A stretch of DNA of 64,000 bases from the NCBI GenBank assembly GCA_030645475.1, contig JAUSMA010000069.1, positions 310,001-374,000 of the forward strand. Reading direction: 5' to 3'. Shown in pieces: positions 41,562-51,077 of this stretch. How positions within the stretch are numbered: the first letter of the stretch is position 1; the number at the start of each line of letters is the position of its first letter. Source of the stretch: Nitrospirota bacterium. GTDB lineage: Bacteria > Nitrospirota > Nitrospiria > Nitrospirales > Nitrospiraceae. A program made the position numbers and the translations under genes. Below the pieces are notes generated by a model that was not told the DNA's origin, searched no databases, and was given only the letters and a program-made list of their open reading frames with translations.

Positions 41562-44249
41562 CGGGGTTGGCCGCGGCTGGTTCTCCTGTGCGGCTCGCAA
41601 GGCCCAGTGCGCGCGGAGATCTTCGAAGAGACGACCCTCTTTGCGGGCGGGATTCGACAGCGTCTCGTCAAACACCTCGTGGACAATATGCGCCCCGAGC
41701 TTCCTGTAGGATTCGAACTGCGATTCATCGAAAAACTGATCCGCCGTGGACTCATGCGGGAAGTCGGGGTTGCGGCCGGCATAGTCCTGCACGTCTGGCG
41801 GTTCGCCGCCCGTGAGAGAGGGCTTCAGGTATATCAGGAGGCCTTTGGGGGCTCCGGGGTCAACGAGATCGTACCGAATGGTGCCGATGGCATGGTGCCA
41901 CTCGCTCTGATGCATCCCATTCTTTTGGCGCAGACGGTCCACATCTAATTCGATCTCCACGCCAAGATCGATCCGAATCTTTCGGATCGCATTTCCCAGG
42001 TCTGAAAACCCAGATTGTCGATCGCAGCCTGCATCGCTGACCACAATGATGTGGCAACGGCGGAGGATCATCTCGTAGAGACCGAGGTTTTCAAAGTGCC
42101 CACCGTCAGACAAGTAGACATAGCGCTTCTGGTCGTCGGTGAAGCCGAAGGCTTCAGCCAACAGCGGGCCTACGGAAAATTCAGGGCAGGACCTGCCGTA
42201 TGTTGCCTGGCCGGCTTCTCCGGGATTGCCGAGCCACCACCCGAGCCGTACGTTGAAGAGGGTGAGGAGCATCGTCACCGGCGGCGAAGAATGGTAGCCC
42301 ATGTTGGGGCTTGCCGCCGCGCCGGAAATCGCCAAGGCCGTTCCAATTGAAATGGATTGATTCACCGCGGGGTTTTTCCCGTACTCGGCAGATCGGCGAT
42401 AGCCCAGGCTGTTCGCCGCGCTGCCGCAGTGGAGTGGAGTCACGGTAAACGATTGCGCCTTCCGCTGCTGCCAGGCGAGGTTCGTCCCATGCACCAGATT
42501 GAGGGCAATATTGACGACGTGCAACGGCCTCTGAATCGGACCCTGCTGCGAGGCCAGGTCCGCCATCGGAAAGTTATCGTTGGGATCGAATCCCGTAAAC
42601 GGATTGGGCGACCGTTGCTCGCCGCGCGACGCACCGAGGTAGGCACGGATGAGACGGTTGCGATACATCGCATGGAGGGAGAATTTATTGATGTTGATAA
42701 AGAACGACATGAGCACGCTGAACAGAGCCATCCCGAGAATGAATTCTCCGACCTCGAACCATGAAGCCTTGCCGAGGACCGCGGTGTTTCCATAGGCGAG
42801 TGCCATAAGGATTAGCACGATCGTTGCTGGCGCCAGCACGAGGAGATACAGTTGTTGTCCGAGCTGTGTCAGCTTTCCCGGTTGTTCACCGGCCTGCTGC
42901 GCGGCTGTTTTCGCGCTGAACCCGAACAGCAGCGTGAAGAGTCCCGTGAGCCCGCCCGCCGAGGTGATCCAGCCTGGTATGTGTGAGAGCATCCAGGGTC
43001 CAAATATCACGATGCTGGAGGCTCCTGCCCAGGACACCGATCCGATGAGAACCCATGCCCCGGTGCGTCCCCACCATTCACGGTCGGCATCCCCGGTTGA
43101 TCGGCTTGCAATTCCAACAAACAACGTGGCGGCGAGGATGAACAGCGTCAGAAAGGCCGGCACGGCACAGAATGTGAACCAATCGTCATAGCCGGCATGT
43201 CCGTAGAACGGCGACGTTTTTTTGAGGGTGAGCCAGAGCAGCCATCCGCCTAACAGTCCGCTGAACATGATGGTGAGCAGTTCCAGGTATCGCCATCCGT
43301 CGCCCCATGGGCGACGCAGCACGATCGCCGCGATCAGCCATGCGGTGCTATGCATCGCTGCGGCCCCAAGGGCCAGGGTTACGAGGCTGGAGAGTCCAAA
43401 GAGCGAGAGACTGTCGAGGCTGTGGCCTGCGGCTTGGAACCAGGCCCAGGCCATTGTTAATAGGATCACGCCTGCGAGCAGAGGGAGTAGGCTGAAGAAC
43501 AAGAACGAGCGCTGTTGCTCAAACCATTCCCAGGTCTTGAGTGGCCGCAACTTCCGGAGACTGGGACGGCAGAGATGCAAGTAAATCAGATTCATGAGCA
43601 GGCACAGGCTTCCCACTGCGACGCAGCTCGCCATCAATTCGACGGACGGACGTGTTCTAACCAGCGCCCGATAAAACAAGGGGATGGCCAGCAGCGCCAG
43701 AAGAAAGGGAATCAGCACGAGCCAGTTGAGGATGAGATTTCTCAGGTAGGTTCCTATGAGAGTCCAGGAGTCCGCCGACAGCAACCCGAGCCGAGGACTG
43801 AGGTAGTTACTGTACATGCGAAGGTGCGTGATGGGACTTGGTTCAATATCTTGCTGGGGCTGGGGCTTCTGTCGCAAGGCCTCTGCGACCCCCGCGAGTC
43901 CCTGCGGGTGATTGCGAATCCATGCGGACAGCCAGCTGCCGATATATCCGCCACCGGATACGGTGGAAAGGCAGTCGAGTTTCTCGAGCAGTTTGAGCTT
44001 GGCTAACCCTTGAATGATGCCGAGGCCGAACGTGGCACTTCGAATCCCTCCACCGGAGAGACAGAGCGCCACACGCCCTCCTGGCACGCGATGGATGAGT
44101 GCGTAGATTGCCGCCTGTCGAACCTGATCCGATCCCGTCAGGGGATAGTCGGCGGGAAGTGGGCCATGGAGCCGAACGTACTCCTCCTCCAACACTTGAC
44201 TGAGGAGTAGCCGTGGTTCGTGGGTTTCCGGTTGAGTTACGTCGTTCAT
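41547..44249 (-). CDS. Patatin-like phospholipase with multi-helix membrane domain
   Basis: 900 residues. The patatin fold is split: oxyanion GGGIRSATFG and serine in STVSGGGYIGSWLS near the N-terminus (about 64-105), the aspartate in SDGGHFENLGLYEM near residue 705. Between them lie about eight membrane helices (about 170-510), for example LVLIPFLLALLAIPLFYRAL and FLTLFILAATLFVGIA. So the lipase is membrane-embedded, with the catalytic halves probably on one face. It overlaps the lipoprotein patatin upstream by 4 bp (ATGA), and the HerA-like gene downstream by 15 bp, convergent. Substrate is expected to be phospholipid or a lipid ester. Confidence 0.85.
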   Translation of the reverse strand: MNDVTQPETHEPRLLLSQVLEEEYVRLHGPLPADYPLTGSDQVRQAAIYALIHRVPGGRVALCLSGGGIRSATFGLGIIQGLAKLKLLEKLDCLSTVSGGGYIGSWLSAWIRNHPQGLAGVAEALRQKPQPQQDIEPSPITHLRMYSNYLSPRLGLLSADSWTLIGTYLRNLILNWLVLIPFLLALLAIPLFYRALVRTRPSVELMASCVAVGSLCLLMNLIYLHLCRPSLRKLRPLKTWEWFEQQRSFLFFSLLPLLAGVILLTMAWAWFQAAGHSLDSLSLFGLSSLVTLALGAAAMHSTAWLIAAIVLRRPWGDGWRYLELLTIMFSGLLGGWLLWLTLKKTSPFYGHAGYDDWFTFCAVPAFLTLFILAATLFVGIASRSTGDADREWWGRTGAWVLIGSVSWAGASSIVIFGPWMLSHIPGWITSAGGLTGLFTLLFGFSAKTAAQQAGEQPGKLTQLGQQLYLLVLAPATIVLILMALAYGNTAVLGKASWFEVGEFILGMALFSVLMSFFININKFSLHAMYRNRLIRAYLGASRGEQRSPNPFTGFDPNDNFPMADLASQQGPIQRPLHVVNIALNLVHGTNLAWQQRKAQSFTVTPLHCGSAANSLGYRRSAEYGKNPAVNQSISIGTALAISGAAASPNMGYHSSPPVTMLLTLFNVRLGWWLGNPGEAGQATYGRSCPEFSVGPLLAEAFGFTDDQKRYVYLSDGGHFENLGLYEMILRRCHIIVVSDAGCDRQSGFSDLGNAIRKIRIDLGVEIELDVDRLRQKNGMHQSEWHHAIGTIRYDLVDPGAPKGLLIYLKPSLTGGEPPDVQDYAGRNPDFPHESTADQFFDESQFESYRKLGAHIVHEVFDETLSNPARKEGRLFEDLRAHWALRAAQENQPRPTPSVPS

Positions 44250-45664
44250 CGCGCCTCAATAAAATTGATGATCCGCTGTTGCTGTTTCTTGACGACCTTT
44301 TGAGCCGCAGCAATCAAGAGTGCGCCGTGGCAGGCATCTTCGATTTTGAATAACGTCGGCACTTGGCGAATTGTGTGGGTGATGGCCTCAGGCGTCAGGG
44401 TGCTGGGGCAGCCGGCAGGAATGGGATCGCCCGCGGTCCACTCAGAATCCGTATAGCGAAGAATGATCAGCTTCAAATGATCGTAGTCCGGAAGGAGCGC
44501 GCCTTCGGTGCGCAGGCTGTGCCAGAGCATGGCCTGATAGGCATTAGCCCGCTCTTCCATGATTCCGACGATGCGGGCGGGATCGTGGGCAAAGACTTCA
44601 AACCCCTTCTCACTCGTATTGAGATCGGCATCTCCTTCGTCGAACGGGTAGGAGGCGTCGACGACGATGATCAAACCTCTTTTGGCGGCATGTCCGGTCG
44701 AGGTCAGTTTATTCAGGAAAAGCGTGGTCAACGACTCGGTGCCGAGGTTGTCGAACAGGCCGCCGTCCCCGACGTGGGTGTACATATCCGTTCCGGCGGT
44801 TTGATAGGTCACAGGTCCGACTACGGGAGGAAAGGACGCGGACGTGGCGACCGCGAGCGAAACAGGCAGTCCACGATGGTCTCCGGCGAGACCCTCAAAT
44901 GTCTGCGGGAGGAATTGATGTTTTGCCCGTTCCACACTCTTGTCGAAGCTGGCTTTGCCTTCCGGGGTGAATTGCTGACCCTTGGAGACGAGTTTGGCCC
45001 GCAGTTCTTTCGTGAAGTCATAGGCAAAGTCTGCCGGTGGAAGCGTGGTCAGGACCAGCCGTCGCCCGCTGTTATAGATAGTGCCGTTCAAGATGATCCG
45101 CGGCGCATTCCCGCGCTGCTCTCGCTCATAGAGGCCCGCAAAAGTGATCTCGTTGAAGAAGTTCGCGTCCCAGACATCGGCGAAGGAGTAGGCCAGCTTC
45201 GTGGGATTGGCGACACGAAAATTGACCATCTGCCGACCGAGCGCCCGGAGCTGAAAGTTCAGCTGCATGTCCTCTTTGAAGGACGCGAAAAACTGCCGGT
45301 AGGTTGGAGAGAGTCCGTCCCCTGCCAAGATGGCTTCTGACTTGGCTGGTTTTTTGACGGCATAGTAGGCCGTGGCCAGGCTGCCACCGGACACGCTGGA
45401 CATATGGGTGACTTTGTCCAGCACGCTTCGAGACTGTCCGTTTTCTAGAATGCGAACATTTGCCAGTGCTTCGAGGGCTCCGGCGGCAAAGGTGGCAGCG
45501 CGACTGCCGCCACCGGATACGGCAATGCCGACGAGCATGTCTTGGTCTGGCAGGGGTGCAAAGACCGGTGTGGCCGTATCAGGATGGGCCGGGAGTTGAT
45601 GGATCTTCGCAAAGCAGCCGGTCAGGAGCAGGCTGATGCTGAGTGCAACCGACATGGACTTCAT
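44246..45664 (-). CDS. Patatin-like phospholipase, lipoprotein
   Basis: 472 residues, ribosome site GGGAGA. A lipobox follows the signal (SISLLLTGC, cysteine 17), so it is lipid-anchored. Catalytic parts are compact: VSGGGSRAATFAAGALEAL (oxyanion), SSVSGGSLATAYYA (serine) and GDGGLFDNLGTESL (aspartate of the dyad). Both patatin genes in tandem with a 4-bp overlap suggest cooperation at the envelope. The third gene upstream is also a lipoprotein. Confidence 0.85.
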   Translation of the reverse strand: MKSMSVALSISLLLTGCFAKIHQLPAHPDTATPVFAPLPDQDMLVGIAVSGGGSRAATFAAGALEALANVRILENGQSRSVLDKVTHMSSVSGGSLATAYYAVKKPAKSEAILAGDGLSPTYRQFFASFKEDMQLNFQLRALGRQMVNFRVANPTKLAYSFADVWDANFFNEITFAGLYEREQRGNAPRIILNGTIYNSGRRLVLTTLPPADFAYDFTKELRAKLVSKGQQFTPEGKASFDKSVERAKHQFLPQTFEGLAGDHRGLPVSLAVATSASFPPVVGPVTYQTAGTDMYTHVGDGGLFDNLGTESLTTLFLNKLTSTGHAAKRGLIIVVDASYPFDEGDADLNTSEKGFEVFAHDPARIVGIMEERANAYQAMLWHSLRTEGALLPDYDHLKLIILRYTDSEWTAGDPIPAGCPSTLTPEAITHTIRQVPTLFKIEDACHGALLIAAAQKVVKKQQQRIINFIEAR

Positions 45665-45736
45665 CGTCGTGTCTCCCTACTGGTACTGGTTCAATCGCGG
45701 CTCACCGACGGACGAACAATATGCCGTCCGTGCCTG

Positions 45737-46810
45737 TTACGAGCCCTGTGTGACTTGGAAATAGCAGAACCCCTCGTGTTCAACAAGCTTCTTGGCCATC
45801 ACCCCAGCAGCGGTTTCGAGTGTGGCGGCAACGGTTTCGTTCTGGGTACTGAATACCGTGCCACCGCGGACGGCTTTCCCTACCAGTGATGTAACGGCCG
45901 CTTCGGCTCGCAGGGCGTCACGAGTCACTCGGGCCAAGGCCTCCAGTGGGATTGCGGGATGATGGGCATCGAATTCCGGGTAGGGCGACTGCTGGGGGAT
46001 TGGCCCCACTTGCAAGGCGGTCGCGCCATGCACGGCCGGCACTCGAAACGCGGTATCGAAGAAGGCTTCCAGGAAAATACGTGTCAGGTCGGCACTGACA
46101 CGCTGTGAATCGACCGTGGTGGCGGATACACGAACCGAATTGGTCGGACTCACTTCAATTTCCGCTGAGATTCCTGGGAAGAGCAGGGTATTCCCGCTTC
46201 GATCGACGAACCCCTTCGAGGTGACGCGTACGACGCCGTGGGACGCACCTCCGGATGAGTCGGGCTTGGTGGCAAAACTGAGATCGCCAAAATAGGCTTT
46301 ATTGTAATTCAGGAGCATCCTGGCGAAACGAGAGGCGTCTTGTTCCAGTTGATCCTCATCCACTCCGAGATGTCCGTGCCATTGTCTGGCGACGTCAATG
46401 ACCTGCTTGAGTTTGTCCAGGTCGATGCGCGCGTTCGCATCGTTGGTCACGTCATCGAAGACCTGGGCGAGGATGGTGAGGGAGGCCCCCTTGTCCTGGT
46501 GCCGCAGGCGAATCTTCTCGATGACGGCCGCGAGCGGACGGACGCTCGTGGTTTGTCCCTCCGGGGTCAGCTGCACGAGATCCTGTGGCGAAGTTCCCGT
46601 ATCTCGTCGATCCCCCGGCTGTTCATCGTGAGCCTGTCTAGTACATGCGAGGAACTTTGCCGTGAGTTCTTTCTTGTCGGCTAACTTTTGGCGGAACGTT
46701 CCGCGATGGAGATCCAGTTGGTCACGGAGCTGCAGGACGGAAGAACTGCAGGCAGCCTGTGAGAGTAGAGCGATCAGGAGAATGAAGAGGGAGTAGGGTC
46801 GTCGTGTCAT
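45737..46810 (-). CDS. Lipoprotein of unknown function, patatin operon
   Basis: 357 residues from ATG 46810 (AGAGG ribosome site). Signal with lipobox LLSQAACSSS. The mature part begins with a helical coiled coil (LQLRDQLDLHRGTFRQKLADKKELTAKF) and contains a beta-rich part (GVVRVTSKGFVDRSGNTLLFPGISAEIEVS). I do not recognise the family. 72 bp separate it from the patatin lipoprotein and all three genes are on the same strand, so they may be one operon at the envelope. Confidence 0.65.
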   Translation of the reverse strand: MTRRPYSLFILLIALLSQAACSSSVLQLRDQLDLHRGTFRQKLADKKELTAKFLACTRQAHDEQPGDRRDTGTSPQDLVQLTPEGQTTSVRPLAAVIEKIRLRHQDKGASLTILAQVFDDVTNDANARIDLDKLKQVIDVARQWHGHLGVDEDQLEQDASRFARMLLNYNKAYFGDLSFATKPDSSGGASHGVVRVTSKGFVDRSGNTLLFPGISAEIEVSPTNSVRVSATTVDSQRVSADLTRIFLEAFFDTAFRVPAVHGATALQVGPIPQQSPYPEFDAHHPAIPLEALARVTRDALRAEAAVTSLVGKAVRGGTVFSTQNETVAATLETAAGVMAKKLVEHEGFCYFQVTQGS

Positions 46811-46969
46811 CGCAACCTCTTGATGGTGAAGGGGTAAGTCCTGGATGATGTCATGTGCGCTGCTGCCCCGATGGGTACGCAACAGCCATGCCGATCATAG
46901 GAAGGCTGTAATGGAGTAGGGGGCTTGATTCGACTGATTTTTCAAACGGTTCTGTGAGTGGCATAAGCA

Positions 46970-47017
46970 GGCTAGGTATCGCATCGGATACGTTCGTATC
47001 CGATGCGATACCTAGCC
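46970..47017. terminator. Perfect 22-bp hairpin after the UPF0114 gene
   Basis: GGCTAGGTATCGCATCGGATAC (first 20 nt given as GGCTAGGTATCGCATCGGAT) at 46970-46991 is exactly complementary to 46996-47017 with a GTTC loop. It begins 7 bp past the end of the minus-strand UPF0114 gene. No T-run follows, so a rho-independent terminator is not certain; an RNA-processing or protein-binding role is possible. Confidence 0.55.
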
Positions 47018-47023
47018 CATGTG

Positions 47024-47587
47024 TCAGTGCTTGCGATCTTTTTGCATGATCTTGTCAGTCCAGGCGAGGAGAATCGCAGAGCCGATGAATGTCAGGTGAA
47101 TCAAAATCTTCCACTTGATATGTTCGGTGTCTTCATTCGCAATGTTGACGAACGATTTCAACAAATGGATGCTGGAGATGCCGATCAGCGAGGCGGCGAG
47201 TTTAATCTTGATGGTGCCTGGGTCGATGTGGGTCAGCCAATCCGGCCGGTCGGGATGGCCCTCTAAGTCTAATTTACTCACGAAGGTGGCGTAGCCGCCG
47301 ATGATCACCATGGTCAATAAATTTGCCACCATCGTGACGTCGATCAGTCCCAGGATGCCCAGCATGAAGATCGTCTCTTCCTGCTGATTGATATGCCGGA
47401 CCATCTCCCACAGCTCGACAAGAAACTTGTATGCGTACAGCAGTTCTGCGACGATCAAGCCGCCGTAGAGCGGAGCTTGAATCCATCGGCTGGCGAACAC
47501 AACGGTTTCGAACACGTGCTCGATCCGGCTTGCGACCGAGGGGGTGTGTTTCACGGGTGTGGGTTCTGTATGGTTGGAATGACTCAC
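47024..47587 (-). CDS. UPF0114 (YqhA-like) membrane protein
   Basis: 187 residues with four membrane helices. FETVVFASRWIQAPLYGGLIVAE, LIDVTMVANLLTMVIIGGYATFVSKLDL and the conserved TIKIKLAASLIGISSIHLLKSF block are hallmarks of the YqhA family. Role not established; some are linked to stress tolerance. A perfect hairpin closes the gene at its 3' end. Stands alone, no operon partner on its strand within 97 bp. Confidence 0.9.
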   Translation of the reverse strand: MSHSNHTEPTPVKHTPSVASRIEHVFETVVFASRWIQAPLYGGLIVAELLYAYKFLVELWEMVRHINQQEETIFMLGILGLIDVTMVANLLTMVIIGGYATFVSKLDLEGHPDRPDWLTHIDPGTIKIKLAASLIGISSIHLLKSFVNIANEDTEHIKWKILIHLTFIGSAILLAWTDKIMQKDRKH

Positions 47588-47684
47588 GGCGCGTTATCCT
47601 AATCGGCGAGGGGGCAGCCTGTCAATTTGTATGACATGGGGGTGACTCGTTCTGGAGACGGGACGATCATGCCCGCAACGATGC

Positions 47685-48095
47685 TCAATTATTGGGGGTG
47701 GCAATGAGGGAGGCTAAGACGTCGACCTGGTGTTGTGTGACACAGAGTCGACGAATGGTATCGATCACCGTGCGATCGTCAGAAACCTTTTCGCAAATAA
47801 AATCAGCGCCAGCGACGGAGTAGGCATTTTTATTATCGAGCGAGGGGTTGTTCGTCACGACAATGATCGTGGGAGGAATCATCAATTGCCGAACGTGCCG
47901 AAGGACATCGAGGCCGCTGCTGCCCTCTAAGAGGGAACTCACGATGGCCACATCCGGGTTTCGATTGAGAATCATCGCGGTGGTTTCTGTCGAGTTCGAC
48001 GATTCTCCCACCACAGTCACACCCGAGACTTTCTCCAGACGTTTCCGGAGTCTTCCTCGAAGGTGGGCGTCTATGTCGGCCAGAAGGATGGTCAT
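47685..48095 (-). CDS. Degenerate receiver domain (pseudo-receiver)
   Basis: 136 residues from ATG 48095. A CheY-like fold is visible: LLADIDAHLRGRLRKRL (acidic patch), VAIVSSLLEGSSGLDVL, IIVVTNNP and ADFICEKVSDD (lysine). The phospho-acceptor aspartate of the usual VLLDLR segment is replaced by serine (S53), so ordinary phosphotransfer is unlikely. No output domain. It lies 210 bp downstream of the NarL-type regulator gene on the same strand, and may modulate that system as a non-phosphorylated receiver. Confidence 0.78.
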   Translation of the reverse strand: MTILLADIDAHLRGRLRKRLEKVSGVTVVGESSNSTETTAMILNRNPDVAIVSSLLEGSSGLDVLRHVRQLMIPPTIIVVTNNPSLDNKNAYSVAGADFICEKVSDDRTVIDTIRRLCVTQHQVDVLASLIATPNN

Positions 48096-48305
48096 ATGAT
48101 CGTTTTGCCAGAGATGACTGTGCGTTGTGTCATGCCTAGTCTTAGGGCAGATCGTAGGAAAAGACAATCAGCTGAATAGACACAGCCTGTAGGTGGATTC
48201 TGACGCCGACTCGATTGTCATGCAGAGGCGAATGGCTCCGGTCGCCACCTCTGTGTTCTGTGCCCCTCCGATGTGTCTGTACGCTCGGGTGCATCATCGT
48301 TGAGG

Positions 48306-48953
48306 CTATTCCACCAAATGATGGTCGAGTGCGTATCGGATGAGTTCAGCGGTAGTGGCGAGTTGCAACTTATCCAGGAGCCGCGCTCGATAGGTACTCA
48401 CGGTCTTCATACTCAAACCCAGAGATTGTGCGATATGCTTGACGGACTGGCCCTGGGCTAACGACACGAGAACTTCGAACTCCCGCTCAGACAAGGTCTG
48501 ATGGGCCAGGCCAGCGGGGTGTTTACTCAGATTGCCGGCCATACGCTCTCCGAGGGAGGCGGTCACATACCGGCGGCCGGACAGGACCTGCTTGACGGCT
48601 CTGGCCAGCTCTTCCGGTGCTGTCTGTTTGGTGAGATAGGCCATCGCCCCGGCACGGAAGGCGCGAACGGCATATTGCTCTTCCGGGTGCAGGCTCAGGA
48701 CCATCAGTGGGAGCTGTGGCGCCATGTTGTGTAACTCACACAAAAGTTCCAGCCCGTTCTGATCGGGAAGGCTGATATCCACGATGGCCAGATCCCAAGG
48801 CCCTTGCCGTACCGCAGCCATTCCTTGCTGTGCGGTATCGGCTTCTCCGACTTCGACGTGAGGAACGGTTTCCTCCAGAATCTGTTTCACGCCCCGGCGG
48901 ACGACTTCGTGATCGTCAATGATGAGAATTTTCACTACGTGTGTCCCAATCAT
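48306..48953 (-). CDS. NarL/FixJ-family response regulator
   Basis: 215 residues. Receiver with DDHEVV, phospho-acceptor in LAIVDISLPDQNG, LMVLSLHPEE and the lysine in YLTKQTAPEE, then a LuxR-type helix-turn-helix (LSEREFEVLVSLAQGQSVKHIAQSLGLSMKTVSTYRARLLDKL). The chosen ATG at 48953 overlaps the stop of the upstream histidine kinase (ATGA), coupling their translation. The GTG at 48965 would overlap further. It is the natural output of the two kinases encoded upstream. Confidence 0.92.
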   Translation of the reverse strand: MIGTHVVKILIIDDHEVVRRGVKQILEETVPHVEVGEADTAQQGMAAVRQGPWDLAIVDISLPDQNGLELLCELHNMAPQLPLMVLSLHPEEQYAVRAFRAGAMAYLTKQTAPEELARAVKQVLSGRRYVTASLGERMAGNLSKHPAGLAHQTLSEREFEVLVSLAQGQSVKHIAQSLGLSMKTVSTYRARLLDKLQLATTAELIRYALDHHLVE

Positions 48954-50146
48954 GGTGCGGCGCACTCCGCAAGCGGCAGGGAAGCGGAGGCCGTGGTTCC
49001 TATGCCGGATGTGCCTGCGATATGAAAGCTCCCCCCCAGGAGAGAGACACGTTCCTGCATGCCACGAAGCCCGAAGGAATCAGTGGTGGTCACTCGTTCA
49101 GGGCTAATGCCCTTTCCGTTGTCCGTCACGTCTAACCTCACGTTGTCGCCATCACGGGTCAGTCGAATCTGTGCCTGCGAGGCCGCAGCGTGACGCATCA
49201 CATTCGTCAGGAGTTCTTGTGCGATTCGAAATAATGCAGCCGACATCTCGGAGGGCAGTGCGAGGGATGACAACTCCGGAGCCACAGCGACCGCACATCC
49301 TGCGCCCGTACGATCTTGAAACGCAGTGGCGAGAGATTCGAGTGCCGGGATCAGTCCGAGGTCGTCCAGCATGGCGGGGCGCAAGGCTGTCGCAGTTGCA
49401 CGAACAGCATTCAAGAGCCGATCGACTGAACCGGACATGGTTTGGACTTTGTGCTGGAGATCGCCGTCGTCGGTACAGGCAGGCGCTCGCGGAAGCTTCC
49501 TGTTGAGCCAGGCCAGGTCGAACTTCAGGCCGGTTAGTGCCTGTCCGAACTCATCGTGCAGTTCCCGCGCAATTCTGCACCGTTCTTCTTCTGCGGCGAT
49601 GTGCGCTCGGCGCGTTGCGCTACGAGCTTGGGTCTGGGCCAATCGGAGTTCTTCTTCGACCCGGGTTTGCGGAACCGTGGCGGTGCCGATTGCGATGAGG
49701 CCGATCAGGCGCCCGTCGGCCCCTACCACCCGTGACATATTCCAGGAGAGTATCGTCAGTGAACCTGTACATGTCCGGAGGGGGCTCACGAGCCCTCGTA
49801 ATTCGCTCCCTTCGGCAACTCGCACGAGTTCGGCTAAGAACGACTCACGCGCCTCGATGGGGAGACAGAGCTCCACATAGCTGCGGCCCAGTGCTTCGTC
49901 GGCTGTCCAGCCGGAGACCACTTCGGCTGCATGGTTCCATTCCAGAATGATGGACTCAGTCGATAGAAGCAGGATGGCGTTGCCGGATGCCTCCAAGATC
50001 GCGCGATAACGATGTTCGATCGGCTCCCCTGTGTGGGTAGCCGACTTCAGTGGGCGCAGGGTCTCGGTCCTACTGTGAGTGTTGGCGGTTCGCCGCAACG
50101 CGGGAGACGGTGTGGCGGTGACAAGATGGCTACGTGATCGTTTCAT
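48950..50146 (-). CDS. PAS-domain histidine kinase (NarX-type HisKA_3)
   Basis: 398 residues. A PAS domain (about 45-165; ILEASGNAILLLSTESIILEWNHAAEVVSGW) followed by the HisKA_3 phosphoacceptor in RCRIARELHDEFGQALTGLKFDLAWL and a GHKL ATPase (ELLTNVMRHAAASQAQIRLT, DNGKGIS, SFGLRGMQERVSLLGG). No membrane segment, so it senses a cytoplasmic signal. It overlaps by 4 bp both the second kinase upstream and the regulator downstream, a three-gene chain. Confidence 0.93.
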   Translation of the reverse strand: MKRSRSHLVTATPSPALRRTANTHSRTETLRPLKSATHTGEPIEHRYRAILEASGNAILLLSTESIILEWNHAAEVVSGWTADEALGRSYVELCLPIEARESFLAELVRVAEGSELRGLVSPLRTCTGSLTILSWNMSRVVGADGRLIGLIAIGTATVPQTRVEEELRLAQTQARSATRRAHIAAEEERCRIARELHDEFGQALTGLKFDLAWLNRKLPRAPACTDDGDLQHKVQTMSGSVDRLLNAVRATATALRPAMLDDLGLIPALESLATAFQDRTGAGCAVAVAPELSSLALPSEMSAALFRIAQELLTNVMRHAAASQAQIRLTRDGDNVRLDVTDNGKGISPERVTTTDSFGLRGMQERVSLLGGSFHIAGTSGIGTTASASLPLAECAAP

Positions 50147-50961
50147 ATCATTGTGAGAATCGGTTCAAGATAGACGTCCGCGGTGATGCAGGTGCCTCGC
50201 CCTACCGTGGACTGGATCTTCAGGCGGCCACCGATCTTTCGAACCTGGTCTTCCATTTGGACAAATCCCAGTCCCTTGGCTTGTGCCTGAGCCATGTCGA
50301 AGCCTGACCCGTTATCACGGATGCGCAGTCGAACGCAGGAGCCGATATGTCGAAGTGCGATCACGACTTGTGTGGCGCGAGTATGGCGAACGGAATTATG
50401 CAGGGCTTTTCTGGTAATGGCGACAAGTTCACGGGCTTCTTCGCCGGTCAGAATCTCCTCGGCTGCCGACTCGACCTTTACGCGAATTTGTACCGCATGT
50501 GTTTGCTCTGTTGTCCTGGCGAGGTCCTGTAACTCAGAGATCAGCCGAAATGGATCCACACGGTCGGACTCGAGACTTCGAATCATGCGTTCGATGTTCT
50601 GAATGAGCAGGCTGAGCTGGTTGGCTGCCTGATTGTGGGCATGAGGCCCAGTCGATGGCGCACCGTTGTGCAAGGCAGCAGGTTGCGCAAGGCTCACCCT
50701 GATCGTGTAGAGCGCCTGTAGCACAGACTCGTGCAGTTCCTGTCCAATGCGGCTGCGATCGTGCAGCAGGGCGTGTAGCCGTTCCTCGGATGCCTTGAGG
50801 GCAAAGGCAAGGTTGTCCTCAACCTGTCCGAGCAGCAGGGCACGGAGCGCGTCGGTGTTATCGGCGAACGCTTCTCGCGCGAGATCAGTTTCCTGCGCAC
50901 GTCGCTTGCCGGAGGATTGCCGAAACCCGTCTAAGATCTGGAGGCCTCGCCGATTTTTCAT
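50143..50961 (-). CDS. Histidine kinase without PAS domain
   Basis: 272 residues from ATG 50961 (AAAGGACG upstream). A helical N-terminal segment precedes the phosphoacceptor H in GQELHESVLQALYTIRVSLAQP, then a GHKL ATPase (VAITRKALHNSVRHTRATQVVI, DNGSGFD, LGFVQMEDQVRKIGGRLKI). It has no evident sensory domain, so it may take its signal by protein contact or from a partner. It overlaps the PAS kinase by 4 bp. Confidence 0.85.
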   Translation of the reverse strand: MKNRRGLQILDGFRQSSGKRRAQETDLAREAFADNTDALRALLLGQVEDNLAFALKASEERLHALLHDRSRIGQELHESVLQALYTIRVSLAQPAALHNGAPSTGPHAHNQAANQLSLLIQNIERMIRSLESDRVDPFRLISELQDLARTTEQTHAVQIRVKVESAAEEILTGEEARELVAITRKALHNSVRHTRATQVVIALRHIGSCVRLRIRDNGSGFDMAQAQAKGLGFVQMEDQVRKIGGRLKIQSTVGRGTCITADVYLEPILTMI

Positions 50962-51077
50962 CGGGTAGAACGTCCTTTCTGCACATGGGGCGTAACAACG
51001 AAGGAGCAAGGAGAGGCCAAACAAAAGCCTGGCTTATGGAATTTAAAAATCGCTAGATGGCCCCATTTCATAGCTTC

